Below are positions 1 through 11,110 of a stretch of DNA of 64,000 nt, in pieces. The position numbers and the translations under genes are program-made. The stretch comes from Haematobia irritans (taxonomy: Eukaryota > Arthropoda > Insecta > Diptera > Muscidae), in NCBI RefSeq assembly GCF_050003625.1, contig NC_134399.1:39758671-39822670 (forward strand), written 5' to 3'. Positions within the stretch are counted from its first letter, which is position 1; every line of letters starts with the position of its first letter. The notes beneath the pieces were generated by a model. It had not been told where the DNA came from, ran no database searches, and saw only the letters and a program-made list of their open reading frames with translations.

Positions 1-1939
1 AAATTCGGCTCGACCAAATTTCCTATCTTGCTGTCTGTTGTTGTTTAAAATTTTATAATTTATAATTATGATGAAAATTTTCCAGTTTGTAATTTTTCTT
101 TTTTTAATTAAATCCATGTCGTATCACGTTGCTTTTATACAAATTTCATGTTGCCAATCCTTTGGTTTTCTGTAATCAAAAATTAGCTTTTGACATTGCC
201 CCCTAGAGTATATTTTAGCATTTAATAAAATTAAAGTTTTAACCCAAATATGCCCGCATGTATTCCTATATATGTACTAGCATTAAATCCAAATATCCCA
301 GCGGGTGCACTTGTAAAGATGGGTACTTTTCAAATATCCACCACGAAATGAATCACAAGCTCATGACAAATCCGCAAAAACAACAATGGTATTTAACAAA
401 TCATAAAATGGTATAAGTCTGATAAAAATAACAAACAATGTGCCTTAAATCTACACACACACACACACACACATACTGGCATACAAACATTAGCACATAC
501 CATTACACACACACACACATACAAATACTTAAACAACTTTCACGCCGCTTAATGGTATTAAGTAACACAAGCACGCATAAATTTCGCACTCTCCGATTCG
601 TATATAGGATTGCCTGTGAAATATGTTTGTTTTTGTGTGTGTGCATTTAAACACTGGGTGCAGAAAAAGGATTTCCTTTAATTTTCAGTATCTCTCTCCA
701 ATCCCAGCATAAATACCCCCCAAAAAACACTTGAAAGCTTTTTAATCCTGCCAGCTATAAAACGATACCACGACTATAGCCCTGTCTCTGCGAACTGTGT
801 CTGAAGTCTCCTTAGTGAAAATATCAAGGAAGGATATGCTTGCCATCAACAAGAGCAAGAGAAGAAGCAACTACGACAACTTTAGGCTTGATAACGGATA
901 CGACAACATGAAATCAGCAACAAGAAACACAAACAACATCAACACTAACAACAACAACAACAACAACAAATGCTGTAAAAACATCAGAGCGATTAGGAAG
1001 ATATGACAGCTGTGGCTGTTAAGCGGTTTTCAATGGTGAACACACTGACTGAGGTACGCATTGATAGAAATGTGTGGATTCGAGTGCATGCAATGCTCCA
1101 TGTGGCAGAAAAGTAGCAATGAATGTGTGCCTATAGGTGTGTTTGTGTGTGTGTGTGAGAGAGATAGAGAGAGAGTGTGTAGTCGTTCGTGCCATTGACA
1201 TAATTTCATTAAATTTACTTATATCAAAGTTACGTAGCCACGTTCACCATAACGAAAATATCGTTAAAATACCAAATGACATTGAGGTTTGCGTAGAGAA
1301 TGCGAGAGAGAGGGAGAGAGGAGGGAAGGCATAAAAACGCATTGCACTAAAACCTCAACGAAGCTCATACTCAACCTTTATATTTGATAGTTTCCGCTTA
1401 ACTTTACCAAACACCGAAAGGGGGCTTTATTACACACAAAAAAAACACACACACACGTACGCACACGCACACATACTCATATGGTCACAATGTGTAAAAA
1501 GTTTGCAAAGCCCTGCCATAATCTACTTATTCAAAAAATGCGGTACCTGCTAAGTGCAAACAAACACGCGATAATACTTGGATCGACCCATACACAGTGA
1601 ATTGGTAGTGCGATATATGAAGATACGGGCAGGTTACTCTGGTGTTTGTACTGAGATTCGCAAGCAAGCCTTAAGGCAAGGCTAACTGTACGCTTAGGTT
1701 ACATTAAAGACCAGAGAAATCGTCATCTATAAGCTCAACCGCCATTTTCAAGGGAGAGAAAAACGGAAAAGAAAACTAAGAAAATCATTATGAAGGAGAG
1801 AAATTTGTAATTGAAGTCAGTGCGCCTTAGAAGGGAGATCTAAAAAGTAAAATTAGAAAAAAATAAATAAAAATGGATATGCAAGCTATTTAAAAATTTG
1901 ACCAATAGCTTGAACTAAAGTTAGATTAGCAAAAAAATA
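1..1939. other. Unique AT-rich non-coding stretch with dinucleotide runs
   Basis: I recognise no gene here. Short microsatellites stand out: (AC)n near 453-472 and 504-519, (AAC)n at about 946-968, (GT)n then (GA)n at 1137-1175, (GA)n near 1301-1322 and (AC)n near 1433-1475. This pattern is common in fly introns and intergenic DNA. The only frame with a protein-like bias is the Asn-rich one at 836-1006, listed separately. Confidence 0.6.
836..1006 (+). CDS. Short Asn-rich open frame, unproven
   Basis: A 56-residue ATG-initiated frame begins MLAINKSKRR, is basic at its start, and ends in an asparagine run (NTNNNNNNN) encoded by (AAC)n followed by KCCKNIRAIRKI. Asn runs are common in real fly proteins, but they also arise whenever an (AAC)n microsatellite is read in frame. 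The frame extends upstream of the ATG without an in-frame stop as far as about 797, so an exon with an upstream start cannot be excluded. No splice signals, homologue or conserved domain can be named. I treat it as a candidate only. Confidence 0.12.
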   Translation: MLAINKSKRRSNYDNFRLDNGYDNMKSATRNTNNINTNNNNNNNKCCKNIRAIRKI

Positions 1940-2300
1940 AACAAGTATATACGGCCGTAAGTTCAGCCTGGGGCTATGTATAACTGTAGACCAAGTTGGT
2001 AATACCCAATTTTAACAGGATAAGATGAAATTTGCTCCTTTAATAGGCTCCGGAGGTCAAATCTGGGGATCCGTTTATATGGGGGCTATATATAATTATG
2101 TACCGATATGGACGAATTTTTGCATGGTTGTTAGAGACCATATACGGATACCACGTACCAAATTTCAACCGGATCGGATGAATTTTGCTCCTACAAAAGG
2201 CTCCGGAGGTCAAATCTGGGGATCGGTTTGTATGGGCGCAATATGTAAAAATGGTTCGATGACCCATTTGTAATACCATCCGACCTACAGAAGTTTCACA
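1940..2300 (+). repeat. Family A (HINE-like) fragment, head fused to units
   Basis: It starts with the family A head (AACAAGTATATACGGCCGTA) but jumps within about 40 bp to central units (TATATGGGGGCTATATATAA). It then fades out in the 3' unique part (ATACCATCCGACCTAC) before the GGAC run and terminal stem. The 29-bp array, most units and the 3' end are deleted. The A architecture is described at 11111-13313. Confidence 0.8.
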
Positions 2301-3226
2301 GAAATTGCTCTCTTTTGATTCTCTCGATACACGCACAGAAAAAACATGTTTGGACATGGTTGCCGCATCCATTTAATGCTTATCTAGAGTATGTAATTGT
2401 CGCGAAAACAATGTATTTTGTGTTTGTAAAAATAATTTTCGAGCGGAGAAAAATATATGTTGGCAATAAGCATTTAAATGGTTCTCAGATGCCGCAAACA
2501 TGTTCTATTATTTAAATGATAGAATTTGAGACCATTCGGGAAAATCATGTACACAGAAAAAAAGTGTCTCGTAAATTTAAGAAGATTTTTACAATAATTT
2601 ATTACAAGAATTTTCCAGAATTTTAGTTCATTTTTCGTATCTTCAACGAAAATTAACTACTCGAAAGGAAATTTTACAAATTCTAAGTAGCAATCGTTTA
2701 GTTCATGGCCTACAAAATACGATGGAAATTTCCTTAAAAAAATTCTTAACTGGTAGTTAAAAATTCGTTTGTCATGCTATAAAACTACTTGTGAAATGTA
2801 AAGTATTTTCTAAATAATAAGTGCAATTTACCATAAGATTTTTTTGTATGAGAAAATATTTTTTTTTACGAAAAATGAACTTGAAAGTGGATAGCAATTT
2901 CTTACTGACAATTCGTATAGTTAATAATTGTTGGTAAAAAATTTCCCAATGAAATATTTTTAGTTCACATGTAATTAAATTTATAGACATTTTCGTCAAA
3001 AATGGGTAGATATCATTTCATGAAGTTTTCGCTAATTTTAAGTTAAACGTTTCATCGTTCTTATACTGATATGCATTTAAGAGTATTGTTTTTAGAGTAA
3101 ATTGTGGACAGATGCGATGAACTAATGCATAGTATAGAGATCTTTCTCGTCAAAGTGGAATATGTTTAATGTAAAGATGATGTTACTTGAAATTTTTTTG
3201 AGAGTGAGAGCATGCAACGCAATAAT
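2301..3226. other. AT-rich non-coding gap with degraded TIR-element ends
   Basis: No gene is seen. Two ends of the type CACAGAAAAAA (near 2334 and 2553) resemble the TIRs of the fly MITEs found elsewhere in this window, and the text after 2553 shares words with the MITE at 39301-39804 (GAAAATTTTACAAATT-type). This is probably decayed MITE sequence. No matched second ends or target duplications were found. Confidence 0.4.
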
Positions 3227-3900
3227 GAGAAATGGTAGCCAAACTGCTTTTGCAAAGGGAATTATTTTGGGTTAAGGAAATAAAACTACATGCTGCTAGA
3301 ATGGGCGTTGAATGGCCAGGTCAAAATATTACGTACAACGAATGGAAACGATTCAGTAGAAATTTGCTGGCAAAAACCAAAGAACAGTCTCATAACACAT
3401 ATTTACAACAGAAGGAATCTAGCCAATCGAGAATATATCGGCATCTCAATCACAACCGAGCACAATATTATATGAACGAGACATATTCACAAGACTGCGT
3501 TTCAATAATACTAAAGGCCAGAGCCGGCGTAATAAGCTTAAATACTAATAAATTTGGTGCAACAGAAGAAGACAGAAAATGCAAGCTTTGTAATCTAAAT
3601 GAATTGGAGAACATTAATCACCTAATTGGACGTTGTCCTGTAATGAATGAAAACAGAGTTAGCATTTTTGGAAAGTCATTGCTTTCAGATAGAGAAGTAA
3701 TTGATATTTTGGATGGTCAAGAAGTTGAACACTGGAATAAATTAGCTCTTTATCTTAAATACACTCTAAGATACAGAAAATTTTTGATATCAGTATATAA
3801 CTAAGATATATTATATATTAAATTTAAAGACAGACGTTACCATGTAGCATTGTCGTAATGAATTCAATAAAGAAGAATAAAGAAGAAGAGAAATGGTAGC
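3227..3900 (+). mobile_element. 5'-truncated non-LTR retrotransposon with 13-bp TSD
   Basis: A perfect 13-bp direct repeat, GAGAAATGGTAGC, lies at 3227-3239 and 3888-3900 and flanks a 648-bp insertion. This is the signature of target-primed reverse transcription. Only the 3' end of the element was copied. The 3' tail is not poly(A) but a short tandem of AATAAAGAAG, seen twice at about 3866-3885, which also supplies AATAAA polyadenylation-like hexamers. The ATG at 3232 lies in the target duplication, so it is not the element's own start. The perfect TSD and intact frame suggest a fairly recent insertion. Confidence 0.9.
3240..3804 (+). CDS. Non-LTR retrotransposon ORF2 C-terminal domain (partial)
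   Basis: About 188 residues are open from the 5' truncation point to a TAA at 3802-3804. The middle carries RAGVISLNT, the arginine-rich run that in insect LINE ORF2 proteins precedes a C-terminal zinc knuckle. Next comes CKLC...NH...C with spacing CX2CX9HX4C (encoded about 3577-3634), then an acidic and hydrophobic tail. In the family this region follows the reverse transcriptase thumb and is thought to bind nucleic acid. Endonuclease and RT catalytic domains are absent because of 5' truncation, so the copy cannot move on its own. There is no internal stop. The clade (I, Jockey, R1 or Loa-like) cannot be assigned from this part alone. Confidence 0.75.
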
Positions 3901-4924
3901 GAGTGTTGCGGATGTTGTGTATATCTGAGCGTGGGGTTGTTTTTATTTTTGTTCATTCAGTGGTTTGTGTGTGTGTGGTTTTTATTCGCGAATGGTTTAT
4001 TTGTCTGGATGAGGTGTTGTTTTCAATGAAGGCACATGTGTTTTTGTTGTTGTAGAAATGTTTTGGTTTTGCTTGGTTTTGTTTGGCATGCTTCAGTTGT
4101 ATAGTTGGCGTTGGCGTTGGCGTGGGCTGTTGCACGTTATTAGCAAGTATGTAACAAGGGAATATAAAGGTATGGACTGTTTTGGTTTATTGAGACATAT
4201 ATTGGTGTTTATTTATTAAAATTTTTAAATGAAAGTTATTAATATTTTAGCGATGAGAAGTACGATGACGAAGTGATGATCGGTAGCTTAGAAAAAAGTT
4301 ATTAAGAATGTTCAATATTTAGGAAAATATGCTGAAAGGGAAAGTATATTGAAATTGTTTTATCTAATTTAATTTTTATTATTCAATGTAAAAAATAAAT
4401 ATTCAATTTCAGAGTAACTCCAGATGAATTTGGAAAATTGTTTGTTACACCTCAGCGTATATTTTAATGATAAATAGGTAAGAGTTCTTTTTCAATGTGG
4501 TTTTCTTTTAAAAAATAATATTCTTTATGTATATTATTATTTGCTAATTATTATTATTTTTTTTTTAACCAGTGTCATGTTTTTCTTTGTTGTAAAAAAA
4601 ATATTTAAGGTAAGAGCAACCCCAGATGGATTCGGGCAAATTTTTATATTTCTCCTCAGCGTATAATTTAATAGAGAAGTGGTAAGTTTTCTTTTAAAAA
4701 TTGGCTTTCTTCTCACTAGAATATTTACGTTTTAATGACCTTTTTATTATCAAAATTACAGGTTTTTAATACCTTATTTTAGTATTAGTTTAATCAAATA
4801 TTTTTGGAAACCAATTTAATATTTTTATTGTAAAACACAAATATTTAATTTCTGAATAACAATTTAGAAACATTTTTATGAATTGGTAAGCTTTCTTTAA
4901 CATTTTTTAACCAGAATATTTAGT
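3901..4924. other. Unique AT-rich DNA; GTTGGC triplet repeat
   Basis: No gene is recognised. There is a (GTTGGC)3 run near 4104-4123 and a T/G-rich stretch of TTTTG words just before it. The second half, about 4390-4890, is a degenerate 204-bp tandem repeat listed separately. The stretch ends where family A begins, in a T run at about 4925. Confidence 0.55.
4390..4890 (+). repeat. Degenerate 204-bp tandem repeat, three units, splice-like borders
   Basis: The words CCTCAGCGTAT (4450, 4654) and the donor-like GGTAAG (GT at 4478, 4682 and 4886) recur with a spacing of exactly 204 bp. Unit 1 has a pyrimidine-rich TTCAATTTCAG just before the conserved AACTCCAGATGAATTTGG-type block. The block repeats as AACCCCAGATGGATTCGG in unit 2 and is mostly lost in unit 3. 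The three copies look like a triplicated small exon with its intron borders, but the blocks are short and contain stops, so coding is doubtful. Confidence 0.6.
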
Positions 4925-6322
4925 TTTTTTTATACCCTCCATCATAGGATGGGGGTATATTAACTTTGTCATTCCGTTTGTAACACATCGAAATATTGCT
5001 CTAAGACCCCATAAAGTATATATATTCTGGGTCGTGGTGAAATTCTGAGTCGATCTAAGCATGTCCTTCCGTCCGTCCGTCCATATCGGTCCACTTTTAC
5101 GTATAGCCCCCATATAAAGGGACCCTCAGATTTGGCTTGTGGAGCCTCTAACAGAAGCATATTTCATCCGATCCGGCTAAAATTTGGTATATGGTGTTGG
5201 TATATGGTCTCTAACAACCATGCAAAAATTGGTCCACATCGGTCCATAATTATATATAGCCCCCATATAAACCGATCCCCAGATTTGGCTTGTGGAGCCT
5301 CTAAGAGAAGAATATTTCATCCGATCCGGCTGAAATTTGGTACATGGTGTTGGTAGATGGTCTCTAACAATCATGCAAAAATTGGTCCACATCGGTCCAT
5401 AATTATATATAGCCCCCATATAAACCGATCCCCAGATTTGGCTTGCGGAGCCTCAAAGAGAAGCAAATTTCATCCGATCCGGCTGAAATTTGGTACATGA
5501 TGTTGGTATATGGTCTCTAATAACCATGCAAAAATTGGTCCACATCGGTTCATAATTATATATAGCCCCCATATAAGCCGATCCCCAGATTTGGCTTGCG
5601 AAGTCTCCAAGAGAAGCAAATTTCACCCAATCCGGTTGTAATTTTGAACATGGTGTTAGTATATGATCTTTAACAACCGTGCCAGAATTGGTCCATATCG
5701 GTCCATAATTATATATAGCCCCCATATAAAACGTTCTCCAGATTTGACCTCCGGAGCCTCTTGGAGGAGCAAAATTCATCCGATCCGGTTCAAATTAGGA
5801 ACGTGGTGTTAGTATATGGTCGCTAACAACCATACAACAATTGGTCCAATCACTCAAAAATTGGTCCATATCGGTTCATAACCATGGTTGCCACTAGAGC
5901 CAAAATTAATCTACCAAAATCTTATTTATATAGAAAATTTTGTCAAAATTTTATTTCTATAGAAAATTTTGTCAAAATTTTATTTCTAGAGAAAATTTTG
6001 TTAAAATTTTATTCGGTTCACACTAAAATTTTCATCATTGTCAAAATTTTATTTCTATAGAAAATTTTGTTCAAATTTTATTCGGTTCATAATCATGGTT
6101 GCCACTCGAGCCAAAAATAATCTACCAAGATTTTATTTCTATAGAATATTTTGTCAAAAGTCTATTTCTATAGAAAATTTTGTTAAAATTTTATTTCTGA
6201 AAATTTTGTCAAAATTTTTATTTCTATAGAAAATTTTGTTAAAATTTTATTTCTGTAGAAAATTTTGTCAAAATTTTATGTCTACTTTGTCAAACTGAAT
6301 TATATACGTATTGGATCGATCT
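4925..6322 (-). repeat. Family A copy, first half of a head-to-tail dimer
   Basis: Read on the minus strand, the terminal stem (TATACCCTCC...) is at 4931, followed by the core with AGAATATATAC and a short (GTCC)n. Then come about five 153-bp units (to ~5880) and the 29-bp TTTCTATAGAAAATTTTGTC array (5925-6290). The AACAAGT head is missing: at 6321-6326 the sequence passes from ATCGATCTTTTT straight into the terminal stem of the next copy. Part of the 3' unique region between the GTCC run and the first unit is also deleted. Confidence 0.9.
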
Positions 6323-8545
6323 TTTTATACCCTCCATCATAGGATGGGGGTATATTAACTTTGTCATTCCGTTTGTAACACATCGAAATATTGCTCTAAG
6401 ACCCCATAAAGTATATATATTCTGGGTCGTGGTGAAATTCTGAGTCGATCTAAGCATGTCCTTCCGTCCGTCCGTCCGTCCGTCTGTTGAAATCACGCTA
6501 ACTTCCGAACGAAACAAGCTATCGACTTGAAACTTGGCACAAGTAGTTGTTATCGATGTAGGTCGGATGGTATTGAAAATGGGCCATATCGGCCCACTTT
6601 TACGTATAGCCCCCATATAAAGGGACCCTCAGATTTGGCTTGTGGAGCCTCTAACAGAAGCATATTTCATCCGATCCGGCTAAAATTTGGTATGTGGTGT
6701 TGGTATATGATCTCTAACAACCATGCAAAAATTGGTCCACATCGGTCCATAATTATATATAGCCCCCATATAAACCGATCCCCAGATTTGGCTTGTGGAG
6801 CCTCTAAGAGAAGCATATTTCATCCGATCCAGCTGAAATTTGGTACATGGTGTTGGTAGATGGTCTCTAACAATCATGCAAAAATTGGTCCACATCGGTC
6901 CATAATTATATATAGCCCCCATATAAACCGATCCCCAGATTTGGCTTGTGGAGCCTCTAAGAGAAGCATATTTCATCCGATCCGGCTGAAATTTGGTACA
7001 TGGTGTTGGTAGATGGTCTCTAACAATCGTGCAAAAATTGGTCCACATCGGTCCATAATTATATATAGCCCCCATATAAACCGATCCCCAGATTTGGCTT
7101 GTGGAGCCTCTAAGAGAAGCATATTTCATCCGATCCGGCTGAAATTTGGTACATGGTGTTGGTAGATGGTCCCTAACAATCACGCAAAAATTGGTGCACA
7201 TCGGTCCATAATTATATATAGCCCCCATATAAACCGATCCCCAGATTTGGCTTGCGGAGCCTCAAAGAGAAGCAAATTTCATCCGATCCGGCTGAAATTT
7301 GGTGCATGATGTTGGTATATGGTCTCTAATAATCCTGCAAAAATTGGTCCACATCGGTCCATAATTATATATGGACCCCATATAAACCGATCTCCAGATT
7401 TGGCTTGCGAAGCCCCAAAGAGAAGCAAATTGCATCCGATCCGGCTGAAATTTGGTACTTGGTATTGTTATATGGTCTCTAATATCCATGCAAAAATTGG
7501 TCCACATCGGTTCATAATTATATATAGCCCCCATAAAAGCCGATCCTCAGATTTGGCTTGCGAAGTCTCCAAGAGAAGCAAATTTCACCCAATCCGGTTG
7601 TAATTTTGAACATGGTGTTAGTATATGATCTTTAACAACCGTGCCAGAATTGGTCCATATCGGTCCATAATTATATATAGCCCCCATATAAAACGTTCTC
7701 CAGATTTGACCTCCGGAGCCTCTTGGAGGAGCAAAATTCATCCGATCCGGTTCAAATTAGGAACGTGGTGTTAGTATGTGGTCGCTAACAACCATACAAC
7801 AATTGGTCCAATCACTCAAAAATTGGTCCATATCGGTTCATAACCATGGTTGCCACTAGAGCCAAAATTAATCTACCAAAATTTTATTTATATAGAAAAT
7901 TTTGTCAAAATTTTATTTCTATAGAAAATTTTGTCAAAATTTTATTTCTAGAGAAAATTTTGTTAAAATGTTATTCGGTTCACAATAAAATTTTCATCAT
8001 TGTCAAAATTTTATTTCTATAGAAAATTTTGTTCAAATTTTATTCGGTTCATAATCATGGTTGCCACTCGAGCCAAAAATAATCTACCAAGATTTTATTT
8101 CTATAGAATATTTTGTCAAAAGTCTATTCCTATAGAAAATTTTGTTAAAATTTTATTTCTGTAGAAATTTTTATCAAAATTTTCTTTCTATAGAAAATTT
8201 TGTCAAAATTTTTATTTCTGTAGAAAATTTTATTTCTATAGAAAATTTTGTTAAAATTTTATTTCTGTAGAAAATTTTGTCAAAATTTTATGTCTACTTT
8301 GTCAAACTGAATTATATACGTATTGGATCGATCTTTTTTGATTTAATATATACCACGTATGGACTTACATACAATTTAGAAGATGGTGTTAGGAGGTTTT
8401 AAGATACCTTGCCATCGGCAAGCGTTACCGCAACTTAAGTAATTCGATTGTGGATGGCAGTGTTTAGAAAAAGTTTCTACGCAATCCATGATGGAGGGTA
8501 CATAAGCTTCGGCCTGGCCGAACTTACGGCCGTATATACTTGTTT
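6323..8545 (-). repeat. Family A copy, complete, second half of the dimer
   Basis: On the minus strand it runs from the head (AACAAGTATATACGGCCGTA at the 8545 end), through the 29-bp array (about 7880-8290) and about eight 153-bp units (6600-7860), to the GTCC run at about 6464-6484 and the stem at 6326. The head region is identical over at least 200 bp to the plus-strand copy at 11111, and the units differ at only a few positions. The two copies therefore make a large inverted pair. Confidence 0.92.
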
Positions 8546-8612
8546 AAATAAACGATTTCACCCATTTACACTCGTTTTCCCTTGACCAAATTTTGACCGT
8601 ATCACCCTTTAT
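8546..8612 (+). mobile_element. Solo right end of a DD37E Tc1/mariner element
   Basis: About 65 bp match the right terminus of the complete element at 57377-58677: AAATAAACGATTTCACC, CCCTTGACCAAATTTTGACC and finally TATCACCCTT followed by TA. The reverse complement gives the TIR start AAGGGTGATACGGTCAAAAT. No transposase or left end is present, so this is a deletion remnant lying directly against the head of the A copy. Confidence 0.75.
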
Positions 8613-8750
8613 TAACATATGTGTCCTAAACATTTTATGTTGGTTTAAGAGCATTAAATTTTTGCTCTTAAATATATCCTGTTTAAAAAATTCTGCCCGA
8701 AACACATTTTGTTTACATCGGAACATATGAAAAACATGTTTTTCTATCAG

Positions 8751-8932
8751 CATACGGTCGTAAGTCCGGCCATGCCGAATATTATATGCTCTTCACCATG
8801 GATTGCGTAGAAACTTCTGCTAAAGGCTGTAATCTACAATCGAATTACTTGGGTTGTGGCAACACTAGCCGATGGCAAGATAGTTTTAAGCTTCTCAACA
8901 TCGTCTTCTAAATTGTGAGTTAGTCCATACAC
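8751..8932 (+). repeat. Family A head fragment
   Basis: This stretch carries the first ~180 bp of family A (ACGGTCGTAAGTCCGGCCAT, CACCATGGATTGCGTAGAAA, then TTAGTCCATAC) and stops at a degraded ACGCAGAGAAGAAAC motif that may be a MITE end. The central arrays and the 3' stem are absent. It is more diverged from the consensus than the long copies. The 138 bp before it and the ~215 bp after it show no recognisable feature. Confidence 0.8.
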
Positions 8933-9150
8933 GCAGAGAAGAAACATGATTGCCACAATCATATTCGAAGAGCAAAATAATATGATAGGAGCTATTTTTG
9001 TGGCGACCATGTAACAATTTCACCTGCAACCATGTTGCCACTGAGCTAATGATTTTAAGAAAACTAAAATTGTCCTCATCTAAAATGTTATTATATTAAT
9101 AAAAAGAATTTTGTTTCCATTAAAAGACAATGGTCACGATCTAAAATGTT

Positions 9151-10899
9151 AAGGAAAGTCTAAAGTCGGGCGGGGCCGACTATATTATACCCTGCACCAC
9201 TTTGTAGATATAAATTTTCGATACCATATGATATCCGTCAACTGTGTTGGGGGCTATATATAAAGATTTGTCCCAAATACATACATTTAAGTATCACTCG
9301 ATCTGGGCAGAATGTGATAGACTTCTACAAAATTTATAGACTCAAAATTTAAGTCTGCTAATGCACTAGGATGGAACACAATGTTAGTAAAAACAAATAT
9401 GGGAAACATTTAAATCTGAAGCAATTTTAAGGAAACTTCGCAAAAATTTATTTATGATTTATCACTCGATATATATGTATTAGAAGTTTAGGAAAATTAG
9501 AGTCATTTTTATAACTTTTCGACTAAGAAGTGACGATTGTACAAGGAAAATATGCTGGCAAATTTGTTTAGGCAGTAGCCGACTATCAAACCCTTTTTCG
9601 GGAGGTTCAAGTGTAGTTCACGTTGGGTTGAGTGAATTACCCGAATTTATTCTGATAATTGGTTGATAGTTTTGCTGCAAGTAGAGGATGCTGATGAGGA
9701 ATGTGGTAATTCCGAAACAGCTGTACATCCAACCATCTTGCAGTCTATAGGGCTTTGCCCAGATAAATTTGACAAGCATACTTTTCCTCTGTTGGTTAAG
9801 CTACACTTGTAGTTTAGTCAATGCATGGCTTTAAGCTGAGATCAAAAAACAGAAAATATTGGTATTTTGAACATTTTTGTCGAAATTAGAAAAACATATA
9901 TATGGGAGCTTTATCTAAATCAGAACCGCTTTCAACCAAATTTGGCACGCATAGCAACAATGCTAATTCTACTCCCTGTGCAAAATTTCAACAAAATCGG
10001 AGTTAAAAATTGGCCTCTGTGGTCATATGAGTGTAAATCGGGCGGGAGCTATATCTAAATCAGAACCGATTTCAACCAAATTTGGCACGCATAGCAACAA
10101 TGCTAATTCTACTCCCTGTGCAAAATTTCTACTTAATCGGAGTTAAAAATTGGCCTCTGTGGTCATATGAGTGTAAATCGGGCGAAAACTATATATGGGA
10201 GCTATATCTAAATCTGAACCGATTTCAACCAACTTTGGCACGCATAACTACAATGCTAATTCTAATCCGTGTGCAAAATTTCAACTAAATCGGAGGAAAA
10301 AATTGGCCTCTGTGGGCAAATGAGTGTAAATCGTGCGAAAGCTATATATGGGAGCTATATCTAAATCTGAACCGATTTCAAGCAAATTTGGCACGCATAG
10401 CTACAATGCTAATCCTACTCCCTGTGCAAAATTTCAACCAAATTGGAGGAAAACTCTGGCTTCTGGGACCGTATTAGTCCATATCGGGCGAAAGATATAT
10501 ATGGGAGCTATATCTAAATCTGAACCGATTTCAATAAAATTTTGCACATTTGACTATACTACCCTGTGCATAATTTCAACCGAATTGGGGTAATACTCAG
10601 GCTTCTAGGGCCGTATAAGAACCGATTTCTTCCAAAATCAATAGGGTTCTATTTTGACCCAAAACACATACTTGTGCCAAATTCGAAGTTGATTGGCCTT
10701 AAATTACTACCTAATCCCTTGGTTACAAAAATGTGTTCACGGACAGACGGACAGACGGACATGGCTATATCGACTCAGGAGCCCACCCTAAGCAATTTTG
10801 TCAAAGACACCATGTGTCTATCTCGTCTCCTTCTGGGTGTTGCAAACATATGCACTAACTTATAATACCCTGTTCCACAGTGTGGAACAGGGTATTATA
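9151..10899 (+). repeat. Family B (HINE-like) element with retroposon insertion
   Basis: The head is AAGTCTAAAGTCGGGCGGGG, containing the inverted pair GTCGG/CCGAC, then TATTATACCCTGCACCAC. After a ~400-bp leader come tandem 153-bp units with the key words GGGAGCTATATCTAAATCTG, AACCGATTTC, TTTGGCACGCATA and AAATCGG. The 3' end has (GGACAGAC)n at about 10741, ATATCGACTCAGG, and a stem TAATACCCTGTTCCACAGTG...GGGTATTA ending near 10897. The element is interrupted at 9554-9851 by a retroposon. The same interior without that insertion occurs at about 26940 and 28335, which proves the order of events. Confidence 0.88.
9554..9851 (+). mobile_element. Retroposon D (LINE 3' end or SINE), 8-bp TSD
   Basis: A 298-bp insertion is flanked by GAAAATAT at 9546-9553 and 9852-9859. 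The body shares a 3' end with copies at 39951-40181 and 51701-52033: GGTAATTCCGAAACAGCTGT, TTTTCCTCTGTTGGTTAAGC, then TTTAAGCTGAGATCAAAAAA. The three copies have different 5' starts and an A/CAA-rich 3' end, as retroposons do. No coding frame or Pol III box was recognised, so it could be the 3' UTR of a LINE or a SINE body. Confidence 0.7.
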
Positions 10900-11110
10900 T
10901 TATTTATTTATATGTTATTATTTATTTTATATTATTTTATTTATTTATAAATTAATTCATTGTTTATTTGTTTTTATAATGTCGTGCAAGCAAACTTCAC
11001 ATATTTTTCCACACTCTATTTAGGTTCAATTTCAACAATAAATAATCATTCCATATTTACTTTGTGCCCATCAAATGTACCAACGCAGACATCATGTAAC
11101 TGCAAATAAA
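10900..11110. other. AT-rich spacer between B and A elements
   Basis: It is mostly TATTATTTATTTA-like low-complexity DNA (10897-10970) followed by about 140 bp of unremarkable sequence. No gene is seen. It ends in AAATAAAAACAAG, where the family A head starts. Confidence 0.6.

Noticed and set aside
797..1006. Frame starting with GTG at 797
   Set aside because: GTG is not a usual eukaryotic start. Only the shorter ATG version at 836 is kept as a weak candidate.
4925..8545. CRISPR-like array
   Set aside because: The repeats are 153-bp and 29-bp direct tandems without unique spacers, in a eukaryotic setting.
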